This document shows positions 25,252 through 32,975 of a stretch of DNA of 64,000 bases, piece by piece; the stretch's first letter is position 1; the number at the start of each line of letters is the position of its first letter. The notes below the pieces were generated by a model. The model had not been told where the DNA came from, searched no databases, and saw only the letters and a program-made list of their open reading frames with translations. The stretch is taken from contig NZ_CP016172.1 of NCBI RefSeq assembly GCF_001676725.1, positions 4,464,001-4,528,000 on the forward strand, read 5' to 3'. Source of the stretch: Bordetella flabilis (GTDB lineage: Bacteria; Pseudomonadota; Gammaproteobacteria; Burkholderiales; Burkholderiaceae_B). The position numbers and the translations under genes were made by a program.

Positions 25252-26139
25252 TCAGGCGATGGAGGCCCGGTAGATGCCTTCTATGCTGCGATCCAGCATG
25301 CCGTTGAATTCCTCGTCCGACTGTTGCGCCGTCAATCCTTCCGTGAGCGCACGGCTGAAGCTGGCGATCACACCGGGGTTGCGGGCCAGGCGCGCATTCG
25401 CATCGTCGCGACTGTAGCCGCCCGACAAGGCCACCACCCGCACGACGCGCGGGTGCGCAACCAGCTCCTTGAAGTATCCATCGACCGTCGGCAGCGTCAG
25501 TTTCAGCATTACCCGCACGTCCGCCGGCAGCGCATCCAGGCGCTTCAGGAAACCCTGCTTCAACAATTCTTCGGCCTGCTGTTTATCCGGCGCCTTGATC
25601 GACACCTCCGGCTCGAGGATGGGAACCAGACCCGCGTTGAAGATTTGCCGGCCCACCTCGAACTGCTGGTCCAGCACCGCGTCGATGCCCTTGGCGTTCG
25701 CGCCGTTGACCACGGAACGCATCTTGGTGCCGAAAATGCCCTTGGCAACCGCGCGCTTCAGCAACTCGTCCAGGCCCGTAATGGGTTTCATCAGCTGCAC
25801 GCCGTCCGCCTCGGCGGCGAGGCCCTTGTCCACTTTCAGGAAAGGGACCACCTGCTTGCGCGTCCATAGATAGGTCGCGGCGTCCATACCGTCGAACTGC
25901 CGGTCCATGGTCATTTCGAACAGAATCGCCCCCAGGACGCGCCGGCCATCGAAGGCCGGGCTGGTCACGATGCGCGTACGCATCGCGTGCACCAGATCGA
26001 ACATCTGCGCTTCGCCGCTGTAGGCCGACTCCTCGATGCCGTACTGCTTCAAGGCCTTCGGGGTACTGCCGCCGCTCTGGTCCAGCGCGGCGATAAAACC
26101 CTGGCCTTGCGCCATCTTGGTCAGTTGTTCCTGGTTCAT
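25252..26139 (-). CDS. Class I fructose-bisphosphate aldolase
   Basis: 295 residues. The class I Schiff-base aldolase layout is visible: [20 protein letters not shown] near residue 14, FLKVDKGL near 98, [13 protein letters not shown] near 180, MLKLTLP near 218 with the Schiff-base lysine, and [14 protein letters not shown] near 244. It cleaves fructose 1,6-bisphosphate to dihydroxyacetone phosphate and glyceraldehyde 3-phosphate, probably acting in gluconeogenesis in an organism that uses organic acids. GGAGG lies 6 bases before the ATG at 26139. Single gene; the following 294 bases upstream hold no other supported gene. Confidence 0.9.
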   Translation of the reverse strand: MNQEQLTKMAQGQGFIAALDQSGGSTPKALKQYGIEESAYSGEAQMFDLVHAMRTRIVTSPAFDGRRVLGAILFEMTMDRQFDGMDAATYLWTRKQVVPFLKVDKGLAAEADGVQLMKPITGLDELLKRAVAKGIFGTKMRSVVNGANAKGIDAVLDQQFEVGRQIFNAGLVPILEPEVSIKAPDKQQAEELLKQGFLKRLDALPADVRVMLKLTLPTVDGYFKELVAHPRVVRVVALSGGYSRDDANARLARNPGVIASFSRALTEGLTAQQSDEEFNGMLDRSIEGIYRASIA

Positions 26140-26433
26140 CTATTGCCTCCTGATCAGCATGAAAACGGAAATGGTGATAATCCTGCGCGCCAGCCAGGCC
26201 AACCCCTTCTGGCGCCCAGGCGAGAGCTTACCGTGAGCCGCGGCCCCATGGTGGATCGTCCGCCCGTACTCGTACAAAAGACGGATACAGATGATAAAAC
26301 GCCTTACATAGGAGAAGCGGGCACGCGTGCGGAAACGGGACGGGCGGCCCCGGGGGCGGCGATCAGGACACGAGCGTAGCTGGTTCAAGCGGGCGCGAAT
26401 GCGATGCGAGCGCGATAGCGGGGCTGCAAGGGC

Positions 26434-26876
26434 TCATTCCGGCATGCCGGGAGGACGTTCCGGGATGATGTCGACCTCGCGGTATTCATCAATGGCGTTG
26501 TCGCTACCGATGTACAGTTGCCCCGCGTACTGGTACAGCACCATTGCACCGCTGGTGGTGCCGACGAATGCCTGGCCGGGAATGACCATCGGTTGATTCG
26601 CGCGGCCATGCTCGCGGTTGCATGGAAACCATGCGGCGTGGACCCCGGCGGATTTCACATGGGCCGATCGACGAGGCCCCGGGGCGCCAGGTCACGCGAA
26701 AAGTCCGAGGCCATCGCCCCCAATGGCCAGCCAGTGCTCAGCAAGGCAAGGGCTACGCGATCTCGCTTGATAGGTGCATTCCATCTCCATTGCTGCGTCA
26801 TCCGCAATGGCGCCACGGCGGAACAGCGCGCCGGAGCAGCGCTCAGTGACAAGGAAGGAAATGCCGGCTCCGCCAT
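26434..26876 (-). pseudogene. Possible frameshifted small secreted protein
   Basis: Two adjacent minus frames together look like one gene. The upstream frame (26876 to 26655) has a hydrophobic, signal-like stretch RVALALLSTGWPLGAMASDF and ends at a TGA. The downstream frame (to 26434) continues with QPMVIPGQAFVGTTSGAMVL, YQYAGQLYIGSDNAIDEYRE and VDIIPERPPG, which looks like folded protein rather than noise. No single frame spans both, so either a frameshift has broken it or only the downstream part (GTG at 26658) is coding. No family recognised. The remaining bases to 27052 show nothing. Confidence 0.3.
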
Positions 26877-27052
26877 TCGATCATGGGGCTTGCGATCTCG
26901 CGAGCATCCGACGCAAACGCGTCATGGCGGTTCGGCCAGGCATGCACCAACTGCGTTCGAGGCGTACCCGGCGCCCCTGCGGCCGCCATTCGTGCCAATG
27001 ACGGAATAGTAGTTGTGGTGGTCGAGACGGTTGCAGGGACGCGAGCCATGAC

Positions 27053-27481
27053 TCATTCAAGAATCAGTTTTGGGAACCTGCGGGGCTCTCGCCCTTCCAG
27101 CACGTCCCGCCCCCGGGCGGTGTCCGCATAGATCCGACCATAAACGATACGGCCGTCCTTTACGCGGAACAGAAAGCAATGCTCGTTCTGCATCGAAAAT
27201 CCCGCCTTGGTCCTGGCACGCGCGACTACGGGCACGAATATGTAGTCCTCCGCTCGCAGCACCGCGTGCGCGTCGTAGTCGAAGTATTCGTATTCCTTGT
27301 AGACATGCGCCCAGAAAGCCAGGAACTCCTTCTTGCCCCGATACGTGCCCCCATACGGCAGCGAGTCGGAGAACTCGAATACGACGTCGTCCGCCAGCGC
27401 GTCGACAAGGTCCGCCCTGTCGTTACGCTCGAAGCCGGTAAAGGCCTTCCGGCAGGCGTCAAGGATCTCGGAATCGGTCAT
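27053..27481 (-). CDS. SnoaL-like / NTF2-fold protein
   Basis: 142 residues. The cone-shaped NTF2 fold is suggested by the helical start ILDACRKAFTGFERND, DALADDVVFEFSD, PYGGTYRGKKEFLAFWAHVY and the beta-rich second half ending RVKDGRIVYGRIYADT. Family members are small isomerases, hydrolases or dehydratases acting on hydrophobic substrates. ATG at 27481 follows AGGAG. The promoter just upstream carries one of the ATGAG-N6-CTCAT palindromes, so it belongs to the MarR-controlled island. Confidence 0.85.
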   Translation of the reverse strand: MTDSEILDACRKAFTGFERNDRADLVDALADDVVFEFSDSLPYGGTYRGKKEFLAFWAHVYKEYEYFDYDAHAVLRAEDYIFVPVVARARTKAGFSMQNEHCFLFRVKDGRIVYGRIYADTARGRDVLEGREPRRFPKLILE

Positions 27482-27527
27482 CAGTTATCTCCTCTGAAGC
27501 TTCGATGTAAGTGCGTGGACTCACGGC

Positions 27528-27557
27528 ATTATGAGCAAGTACTCATATTTGGACCAA
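27528..27557 (-). promoter_or_regulatory. Promoter of the SnoaL-like gene with MarR-type palindrome
   Basis: On the minus strand, TTGGTC (27557-27552), an 18-base spacer and CATAAT (27533-27528) make a sigma-70 promoter. Between the two boxes sits ATGAG-CAAGTA-CTCAT (27531-27546 on the plus strand), nearly identical to the palindrome at 28984-28999. Binding there would block the promoter. Confidence 0.7.
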
Positions 27558-27577
27558 AAAAAGCGGGGAACCCCCGC
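27556..27577 (-). terminator. Intrinsic terminator after marR
   Basis: On the minus strand GCGGGG pairs with CCCCGC around a three-base loop (27577-27563) and is followed by a run of seven T (27562-27556). It lies 6 bases after the marR stop and insulates the SnoaL-like promoter. Confidence 0.88.
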
Positions 27578-27583
27578 ATATGG

Positions 27584-28081
27584 CTACTTTCCTGGATCTG
27601 CGCAATGTTGCATGCCAGCTGTGTTCTCCGCCCATGGGTCGAACCCGCTCCTCAGCACCAGCCGTAGCTCACGGCGCAAGCGCTCGGCCCGTTGCTTCCC
27701 GAATCCACATTCAAAACGGGACTGGACTTCGTTCCACAGCGGGAACGCCTGTTTGTAACGGGACAGGCCCAGCTTGGTAATCGTCGCCAGTTTCGCGCGG
27801 CGGTCTTCTCCAGCCACCAGTCCTACCAGTCCATCCCGTTGCAGCAGCTTCACGTTTGTTGACAAGGTGGTACGGTCCATCGCCATACGGTCTGCGAGGT
27901 CGCCGATCGTCATGGGGCCATGCTTGGCGAGCTGATAGAGGATCGAGAACTGCGTAATACGCAGATTCGCTGGCGCAAGGGCTTGGTCGTACACCGCGGT
28001 GACATAGCGCGATGCCCGCCGCAGCGCGGTGAAATTACACAGCCCATCGATGCTGACCAAGCTTTCGTCACTTCCGGACAT
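27584..28081 (-). CDS. MarR family transcriptional regulator
   Basis: 165 residues. The winged helix-turn-helix is at about residues 35-105: LRITQFSILYQLAKHGPMTI, LADRMAMDRTTLSTNVKLLQ and GLVGLVAGEDRRAKLATIT. MarR proteins are usually dimeric repressors relieved by phenolic or other small ligands. ATG at 28081 has GGAG 8 bases upstream and is preferred over the GTG at 28090. Likely regulator of the surrounding island, since palindromes of one pattern lie in the SnoaL-like promoter and the divergent hydrolase promoters, with a half-site in its own. Confidence 0.92.
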   Translation of the reverse strand: MSGSDESLVSIDGLCNFTALRRASRYVTAVYDQALAPANLRITQFSILYQLAKHGPMTIGDLADRMAMDRTTLSTNVKLLQRDGLVGLVAGEDRRAKLATITKLGLSRYKQAFPLWNEVQSRFECGFGKQRAERLRRELRLVLRSGFDPWAENTAGMQHCADPGK

Positions 28082-28114
28082 CCCACGCACTCCGTATCGT
28101 CCAAGGGTGTCCAG

Positions 28115-28144
28115 AATATACGCTCACCTGCTCATAAACGCCAA
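28115..28144 (-). promoter_or_regulatory. marR promoter with an operator half-site
   Basis: On the minus strand TTGGCG (28144-28139), an 18-base spacer and TATATT (28120-28115) form a promoter. The spacer begins TTTATGAGCA, the left half of the palindromes found at the two other promoters; the right half is poorly kept. This suggests weaker autoregulation. Confidence 0.55.
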
Positions 28145-28146
28145 AA

Positions 28147-28938
28147 TCAGATATCCCCGGGACGGAGGAAGCCCACCAGAACGCGCCCCAGATCTGCGGG
28201 TTGCTCTACGTGCGGCCAATGACCGCTCTCGCCTACAAACGTCAACCGGGCGTCTGGAAACCGCTTCTCGTGGATGGCCTGTACCAAGGCAGCTGGAATG
28301 ACGGGATCCTGCGCGGCACCGATCAAAAGGACCGGACCGGTATACGCGCAAGGACGCACGCCTGCGCCATCGCCTGCGGTAAACGCGTCGTAGTATCCAC
28401 GCACCGCCTCCACACCCATCAAACCAGCCGGATCGGGCTCCAACAACGCCGATGGCCTCTTGACGGAGAACTGCATCCGGATCTCCCGCTGTGCGGCGGC
28501 GTTACCCCCGCACTCGCGCAGCATATCCCGCACGCTGTCGGGGAGCACATTTCCCTCTAGAGGCGTGGGCGTAATCAGTACGAGCCGATCCACGCTTCCA
28601 GGCATGCGCGCGGCCGCCAGCTCGGCGATCTGGGCGCCCATGCTATGGCCGACGAGCGCCAACCGCCCATCGGCCTGTCCAAGCACGTCCAGCACATCCT
28701 CGACAGCTTGCGACAGGGTATAGGGCCCGCCGGACCCCGACCGCGCGCCTGCCCCACGAAGATCGGGCGCTACACACTTCACACCATATGCGGCCAGTTG
28801 CTCGATGAGCGGCCTCCACGTTGCGCCATTGTCCAGAAACCCGTGGATCAAAACTACCGTAGGTACCGCGTCGGCGACGAGGCGAGCGTCGTCATCGTTG
28901 GGCAAAGCACCGCTGTCCTGCTCGGCATGCATGTCCAT
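28147..28938 (-). CDS. Alpha/beta hydrolase (esterase/lactonase type)
   Basis: 263 residues. Complete catalytic set: oxyanion VVLIHGFLDNGATW near residue 28, nucleophile elbow LVGHSMGAQIAEL near 94, acid in LIGAAQDPVIP near 210 and His in VGESGHWPHVEQP near 238. The pattern resembles enol-lactonases, meta-cleavage product hydrolases and general esterases. ATG at 28938. It shares a divergent promoter with the gene at 29020 and precedes marR on the same strand by 66 bases. Confidence 0.9.
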   Translation of the reverse strand: MDMHAEQDSGALPNDDDARLVADAVPTVVLIHGFLDNGATWRPLIEQLAAYGVKCVAPDLRGAGARSGSGGPYTLSQAVEDVLDVLGQADGRLALVGHSMGAQIAELAAARMPGSVDRLVLITPTPLEGNVLPDSVRDMLRECGGNAAAQREIRMQFSVKRPSALLEPDPAGLMGVEAVRGYYDAFTAGDGAGVRPCAYTGPVLLIGAAQDPVIPAALVQAIHEKRFPDARLTFVGESGHWPHVEQPADLGRVLVGFLRPGDI

Positions 28939-28956
28939 CCCCTGTGTCCGAATCGC

Positions 28957-29009
28957 TTGTCATCCGGCGTCCGTACGCCTATTATGAGCATATGCTCATT
29001 TAGGATCAA
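28957..29009. promoter_or_regulatory. Face-to-face promoters with a perfect 16-bp palindrome
   Basis: Rightward: TTGTCA (28957-28962), 17 bases, TATTAT (28980-28985). Leftward: TTGATC (29009-29004), 17 bases, CATAAT (28986-28981). The perfect palindrome ATGAGCATATGCTCAT (28984-28999) overlaps the rightward -10 and fills the leftward spacer, so one bound dimer would block both directions. Matches the site at 27531-27546. Confidence 0.8.
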
Positions 29010-29019
29010 GAAGAAATTC

Positions 29020-29946
29020 ATGGCGACTAGGCACGACATTGAGTTCCCCGGCGAATCCGGCGCGACCTTGCGCGGATGGCTTTTCGTGCCGGATCACGTG
29101 GGCGGGCCGCGGCCGGCAATCTCGATGTGTCATGGCTACGCGGCGGTAAAGGAACATGGGCTGGAGCGCTTCGCGCTTGCTTTCGCGGAAGCCGGCTTTG
29201 TCGTGATGATCCACGACCATCGCGGTTTCGGAGCCAGCGATGGTGAGCCGCGCCACGATATTGACCCTTGGATGCAGATCAAGGACTGGAGCCGTGCCGT
29301 CTCTTTCCTCGAAAACCGCCGGGAAGTGGACGCGCAGCGGATTGGCATATGGGGCACCAGCTATAGCGGCGGCCACGCACTGGTGTTGGGTGCGACAGAC
29401 CGACGGATCCGCTGCGTCGTGTCACAGGTGCCCACGATCAGCGGCTTCGAGCAGGGGCGCCGGCGTGTCTCCCCGGATGTCGCGCCAGGTTTCCTGGCGA
29501 CGCTCTCCGCCGACTTGCGCGAACAACATCGAGGCGGCGCGCCTCGCTACCAGGCCGTCGTCAGCGACGACCCCTTGGTCCCGGCGGCCTATCGGTCGCC
29601 GGACTCGATCGCGTTCTATCAACAGGACACCGGCGGCGCATGGGAAAACACCGTCACGCTGCGTTCGACTTTCGCCGCACGTATGTATGAGCCGGGTATC
29701 TGGGCCGCGCGCGTTTCCCCTACCCCACTGCTCATGATCGTCGCAACCGACGACCGTCTGACGATGACGGATCTCGAGCTGCAGGCATACGAAGACGCGC
29801 TACCGCCAAAGCGCCTTGTTCTGGTACCTGGCGGTCATTTCGACCCTTATGACGCGGCATTTCCCCGTGCGCGGCAGGCCGCCATCGAATGGTTCGAAGA
29901 GCACCTGGTCCCCCAGCCGCCGACGCTCGCCCCGGCGCGCGGATAG
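29020..29946 (+). CDS. Alpha/beta hydrolase (dienelactone hydrolase/acetyl-xylan-esterase-like)
   Basis: 308 residues. The fold begins GATLRGWLFVP, then SMCHGYAAVKEHGLERFALA near residue 37, IHDHRGFGASDGEPRH near 62, IGIWGTSYSGGHALVLGA near 107 with the nucleophile Ser, IVATDDRLT near 240 for the acid, and PGGHFDPYD near 272 for the His. The order and the GTSYSGG elbow resemble the dienelactone hydrolase and X-Pro-dipeptidase-like branches. Start ATG at 29020, about 28 bases after the predicted transcription start. First gene of the rightward arm, followed by the tautomerase and a Bug receptor. Confidence 0.9.
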   Translation: MATRHDIEFPGESGATLRGWLFVPDHVGGPRPAISMCHGYAAVKEHGLERFALAFAEAGFVVMIHDHRGFGASDGEPRHDIDPWMQIKDWSRAVSFLENRREVDAQRIGIWGTSYSGGHALVLGATDRRIRCVVSQVPTISGFEQGRRRVSPDVAPGFLATLSADLREQHRGGAPRYQAVVSDDPLVPAAYRSPDSIAFYQQDTGGAWENTVTLRSTFAARMYEPGIWAARVSPTPLLMIVATDDRLTMTDLELQAYEDALPPKRLVLVPGGHFDPYDAAFPRARQAAIEWFEEHLVPQPPTLAPARG

Positions 29947-29986
29947 CGGCGGGCGGTTTTGTTTACCCTTGCAGGAGAAATATCGA

Positions 29987-30388
29987 ATGCCTGTTTTCAA
30001 TGCACACATCCCTAAAGGGAAGTTCACCCGGGAACGCAAGATTGCAATCGGCAATGCGCTGAACCAGTCCCTGGTGCAAGCTCTTAACATCCCGCCCGGC
30101 GACCGGTTCGTCATGATCTCCGAACATGGCGACGATGAGCTTTTCATCGACCCGACCTTCATGGGAATGGAGCGCAGCGCCGAGGCGATGATCGTGACCG
30201 TCCTCATCGGGGCGCATCGGCCCGCGGAGGACAAGAAACTGTTGATGGCCGCGATTACGCGATTGCTCGAACAGGATGCAGGGGTATCCCCGGACGATGT
30301 ATTCATCGCCTTCATCCCCGTACCGAACGAGAACTTCTCCTTCGGCCGCGGCATTGCGCAGCTTATGGATATCGCGCCTAAATGGTGA
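29987..30388 (+). CDS. Tautomerase superfamily protein
   Basis: 133 residues, about the length of the single-chain MSAD/cis-CaaD-like group. The second codon gives Pro after the initiator Met (MPVFNAHIP), the catalytic N-terminal proline of the superfamily, and GKFTRERKIAIGNALNQSLV follows in the family pattern. SPDDVFIAFIPVPNENFSFG near residue 100 is also typical. It could carry out keto-enol tautomerisation or decarboxylation of a pathway intermediate. AGGAG is 8 bases upstream of the ATG. 40 bases after the hydrolase gene. Confidence 0.87.
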   Translation: MPVFNAHIPKGKFTRERKIAIGNALNQSLVQALNIPPGDRFVMISEHGDDELFIDPTFMGMERSAEAMIVTVLIGAHRPAEDKKLLMAAITRLLEQDAGVSPDDVFIAFIPVPNENFSFGRGIAQLMDIAPKW

Positions 30389-30524
30389 AAGAGGATGGCT
30401 CCGGTACGCCAACGGCAGCAGCACCCGAGCCCGGACGCCGGCCGGGTGTTTGATCGACATGCAAAAGAAGTAGACAGGTGACGCCTTAACCGCACCTGCA
30501 CCACGTAGAGATTCGGAGACAATC

Positions 30525-31529
30525 ATGGACCGCAGTTTTCTCAGATCCGCCCTGGGGTGGATCGTTCAAGCTTCTCTGGCCATCACGCTGGGTACCGCGA
30601 CCCATGCGGCCCTGGCCGATTCATTTCCATCGCAATCGGTCCTCCTGACCGTGGGCTACCCCGCCGGAGGCGGCGCGGACGTCGCCGCGCGCCAGCTTTC
30701 CGCACCCCTGCAGCAGTTGCTGGGCCAGACAGTCGTGGTGGAGAACCGTGGCGGCGCGAGCGGCTCGATCGCCACGGCGTACTACCTGCAGCAACCCCAG
30801 GACGGCCACCGGCTTCTCGCGCTGACCGGCAACGACGCCGTCATGAATCCTGCCGTGTTGAAGTCGGCGAAGTATGACCCGAACGAACTGCGCCTATTGC
30901 ATCCGTTGATTTTCTCCGACCTTGTCCTGGTGACCGGCCGCAAGGATGCGCCCGAGAATATCGACAAGCTCATCGCCATGATCAAGGCACCAGGCGGGCC
31001 CGAGTACTCGTTTGGCAACTGGGGCGTGGGCTCGACACCCCATCTTGCTTCAGTGGATTTCCAGCTACAGGCGGGCATCAAGACGCTCGACGTACAGTAT
31101 CGCGGCGTCACCCCCATCGTCCAGGATCTCGTCGGGGGACAAGTCGACTACGCGTTTCTTCCCATCGTATCCACCGTGCTGGATATGATTCGCGCGGGTA
31201 GATTGAAGGCGGTATCCATGGGGACGGTCTCTCGGAATCCCAGTCTTCCGGACGTTCCCGGCACTGGTGAAAGCACTGTACTCAAGGATTTCAATTACCA
31301 GGTGTGGCCGGGGATTTTTGTCCACCGGAATACCCCGGAGCCGGTGGCGCGCAAACTGCAAGAGTCCGTGGCAGGCGTGGTCAACAGCGCCGCCTATCAG
31401 AAGTGGTCGGTGGACACCGGCAATAGGCCGATGACGCCCATGGATCTCGCCCAGGCCGATGCTTTCTATCGCGACGAACTCGCACGGGCGCAGCGCCTGA
31501 CGGCGAAAGCGAACCTGTCCCGGCAATGA
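30525..31529 (+). CDS. Bug-family tripartite tricarboxylate transporter substrate-binding protein
   Basis: 334 residues. A signal peptide is present (about residues 1-31, ending ALA), then FPSQSVLLTVGYPAGGGADV, VVVENRGGASGSIAT and the later NWGVGSTPHLASVDF and VQYRGVTPIVQDLVGGQVDY segments of Bug proteins. Probably the periplasmic receptor for the substrate of this island. GGAG lies 7 bases before the ATG. Last gene of the rightward arm, ended by the strong terminator at 31579-31606. Confidence 0.92.
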   Translation: MDRSFLRSALGWIVQASLAITLGTATHAALADSFPSQSVLLTVGYPAGGGADVAARQLSAPLQQLLGQTVVVENRGGASGSIATAYYLQQPQDGHRLLALTGNDAVMNPAVLKSAKYDPNELRLLHPLIFSDLVLVTGRKDAPENIDKLIAMIKAPGGPEYSFGNWGVGSTPHLASVDFQLQAGIKTLDVQYRGVTPIVQDLVGGQVDYAFLPIVSTVLDMIRAGRLKAVSMGTVSRNPSLPDVPGTGESTVLKDFNYQVWPGIFVHRNTPEPVARKLQESVAGVVNSAAYQKWSVDTGNRPMTPMDLAQADAFYRDELARAQRLTAKANLSRQ

Positions 31530-31578
31530 TGCGCGCTCTTGCGGGCCTGGAATAAGGCTGCATAGCACCAAAGACAAA

Positions 31579-31606
31579 GGGCTTACAGATCGATTTCTGT
31601 AAGCCC
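31579..31606. terminator. Bidirectional intrinsic terminator
   Basis: An 11-base perfect stem (31579-31589 with 31596-31606) around a six-base loop. Rightwards it is followed by TTGATTTTCTT; leftwards by TTTGTCTTTGG. It therefore serves both the Bug gene on the plus strand and tRNA-Pro on the minus strand. Confidence 0.88.
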
Positions 31607-31616
31607 TTGATTTTCT

Positions 31617-31693
31617 TGGTCGGGGCGGCGGGATTCGAACTCGCGACCCTCTGCTCCCAAAGCAGATGCGCTACCAGGCTGCGCTACGCCCCG
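31617..31693 (-). tRNA. tRNA-Pro (anticodon UGG)
   Basis: A 77-base cloverleaf on the minus strand: acceptor CGGGGCG pairing with CGCCCCG, D-arm with GCGCAGCCTGGTAGCGC, anticodon stem-loop CTGCTTTGGGAGCAG (anticodon TGG), T-loop GTTCGAATC, and encoded 3' CCA (31619-31617). Confidence 0.96.
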
Positions 31694-31722
31694 ACGACCG
31701 TCCGCTATTCGGACGGGCCTGA

Positions 31723-31728
31723 ATTGTA
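31723..31728 (-). promoter_or_regulatory. Candidate -10 box of tRNA-Pro
   Basis: TACAAT on the minus strand, followed by a GC-rich discriminator and a hairpin (CGTCCG/CGGACG, about 31699-31715) before the tRNA. The -35 region is GC-rich and poor, as is usual for some stringently controlled genes. Confidence 0.45.
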
Positions 31729-31794
31729 CATGAGGCCGGGATGGCTTACGGCCCTGCGTACCTTTCGCGGCCCGGCCACGCACGGGATCCCCGT

Positions 31795-32961
31795 TCAACC
31801 CGCCAGCCTGGCGATCCAGGGCTGCAGTTCCAGCTTTTCCTCCAGGCCGAAGCCGGGCGCCGAAGTGGGGCGTACCCGCCCCTGCGCCAGTCCGCAACCG
31901 GCCGGATAACCGCCGAAGGGCTGGAACACGCCCGGATAGGCCTCGCAGCCGCCCAATTCCAGGCCGACGGCGATATGCAGGTTGATGAGATGGCCGCCGT
32001 GCGGATAAGCCTGCTTGCGGCTGTACCCGCGCGCTTCGAGCAGATCCACAATGGCGGCATATTCCGTCAGGCCATAGCACAGGCCCGCGTCCATCTGGAA
32101 GATGTCCTTGCCGATGCGCGGTCCGCCATAGTCGAGCAGGTTGACGACCTCGCGCAGGGAGAACAGGTTCTCCCCGGTCGCCAATGCCCCGCCATAGGCC
32201 TGGGCCAACTCCCGATTCAGGCGGAAGTCCAGCGGATCGCCGGCTTCCTCGTACCAGCGCAGGCCGTAAGGGGCGATGGCCTGTGCATAGCGCAGCGCCG
32301 TATCCAGGTCGAACCGGCCGTTGGCGTCGACCGACAGCCGCGATCCGGCACCCGCGATCTTCAGCGCCTCTTCGATGCGCGCCAGATCGTCGGACAGCGA
32401 TGCGCCGCCGATCTTGATCTTGTACGCATCGAACCCGAGCTCGCGATAGCCGCTCAGTTCCGCGGACAGCGTGTGCGCGCTGGCGGGTGGGTAGTAGTAC
32501 CCGCCGGCGGCATAGACATCGACGTCCGTACGCACTGCCGTTCGACCGAAATGCCGTGCAATGGTGGCATACGCCGGCTCGTCGGCCAGCTTGGCATTGA
32601 GATCCCAGATGGCCAGTTCCACCGCCGCCACCGCGCAGGCGCGATCGCCATGGCCGCCCGGTTTCTCGTTACGCATGGCAGCCGCAGCCACCTTCGCTGG
32701 GGCGAAGGTATCGCCCGCCTCTGATAGCAGCGCAGCGGGATTGGTTTCCAGTACGCGCGGAATGACACGATCCCGCAGGATGCCACCCTGCGCAAAGCGC
32801 CCGATCGAGTCAAAGGCGTAGCCTGTGACCCGGCGCCCGCTCCGCACCACGTCGGTCTCGACGGCGACAAGCGAAACAGTGTGCTGCGAGAAATTCACCA
32901 GGGCATTGGCGATATTGCCGGCGAGCGGGACGGAGATTTCCTTGATGGCGGTGATACGCAT
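31795..32961 (-). CDS. tarD: D(-)-tartrate dehydratase, enolase superfamily
   Basis: 388 residues, colinear with the characterised Bradyrhizobium TarD as I remember it: TSLVAVETDV-like opening, EKPGGHGDRACAVAAVELA near residue 99, VYAAGGYYYPPAS near 150, KIKIGG near 183 (base Lys), SVDANGRFDL near 212, WYEEAGDPLD near 238, ATGENLF near 264 (three metal ligands) and PHGGHLINLHIA near 320 (catalytic His). It dehydrates D-tartrate to oxaloacetate. The stop-to-start spacing with the neighbouring Bug receptor is 14 bases, so they form one operon. Other enolase-superfamily sugar-acid dehydratases remain possible but fit less well. Confidence 0.85.
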   Translation of the reverse strand: MRITAIKEISVPLAGNIANALVNFSQHTVSLVAVETDVVRSGRRVTGYAFDSIGRFAQGGILRDRVIPRVLETNPAALLSEAGDTFAPAKVAAAAMRNEKPGGHGDRACAVAAVELAIWDLNAKLADEPAYATIARHFGRTAVRTDVDVYAAGGYYYPPASAHTLSAELSGYRELGFDAYKIKIGGASLSDDLARIEEALKIAGAGSRLSVDANGRFDLDTALRYAQAIAPYGLRWYEEAGDPLDFRLNRELAQAYGGALATGENLFSLREVVNLLDYGGPRIGKDIFQMDAGLCYGLTEYAAIVDLLEARGYSRKQAYPHGGHLINLHIAVGLELGGCEAYPGVFQPFGGYPAGCGLAQGRVRPTSAPGFGLEEKLELQPWIARLAG

Positions 32962-32975
32962 GATGCGGGTTCAGC

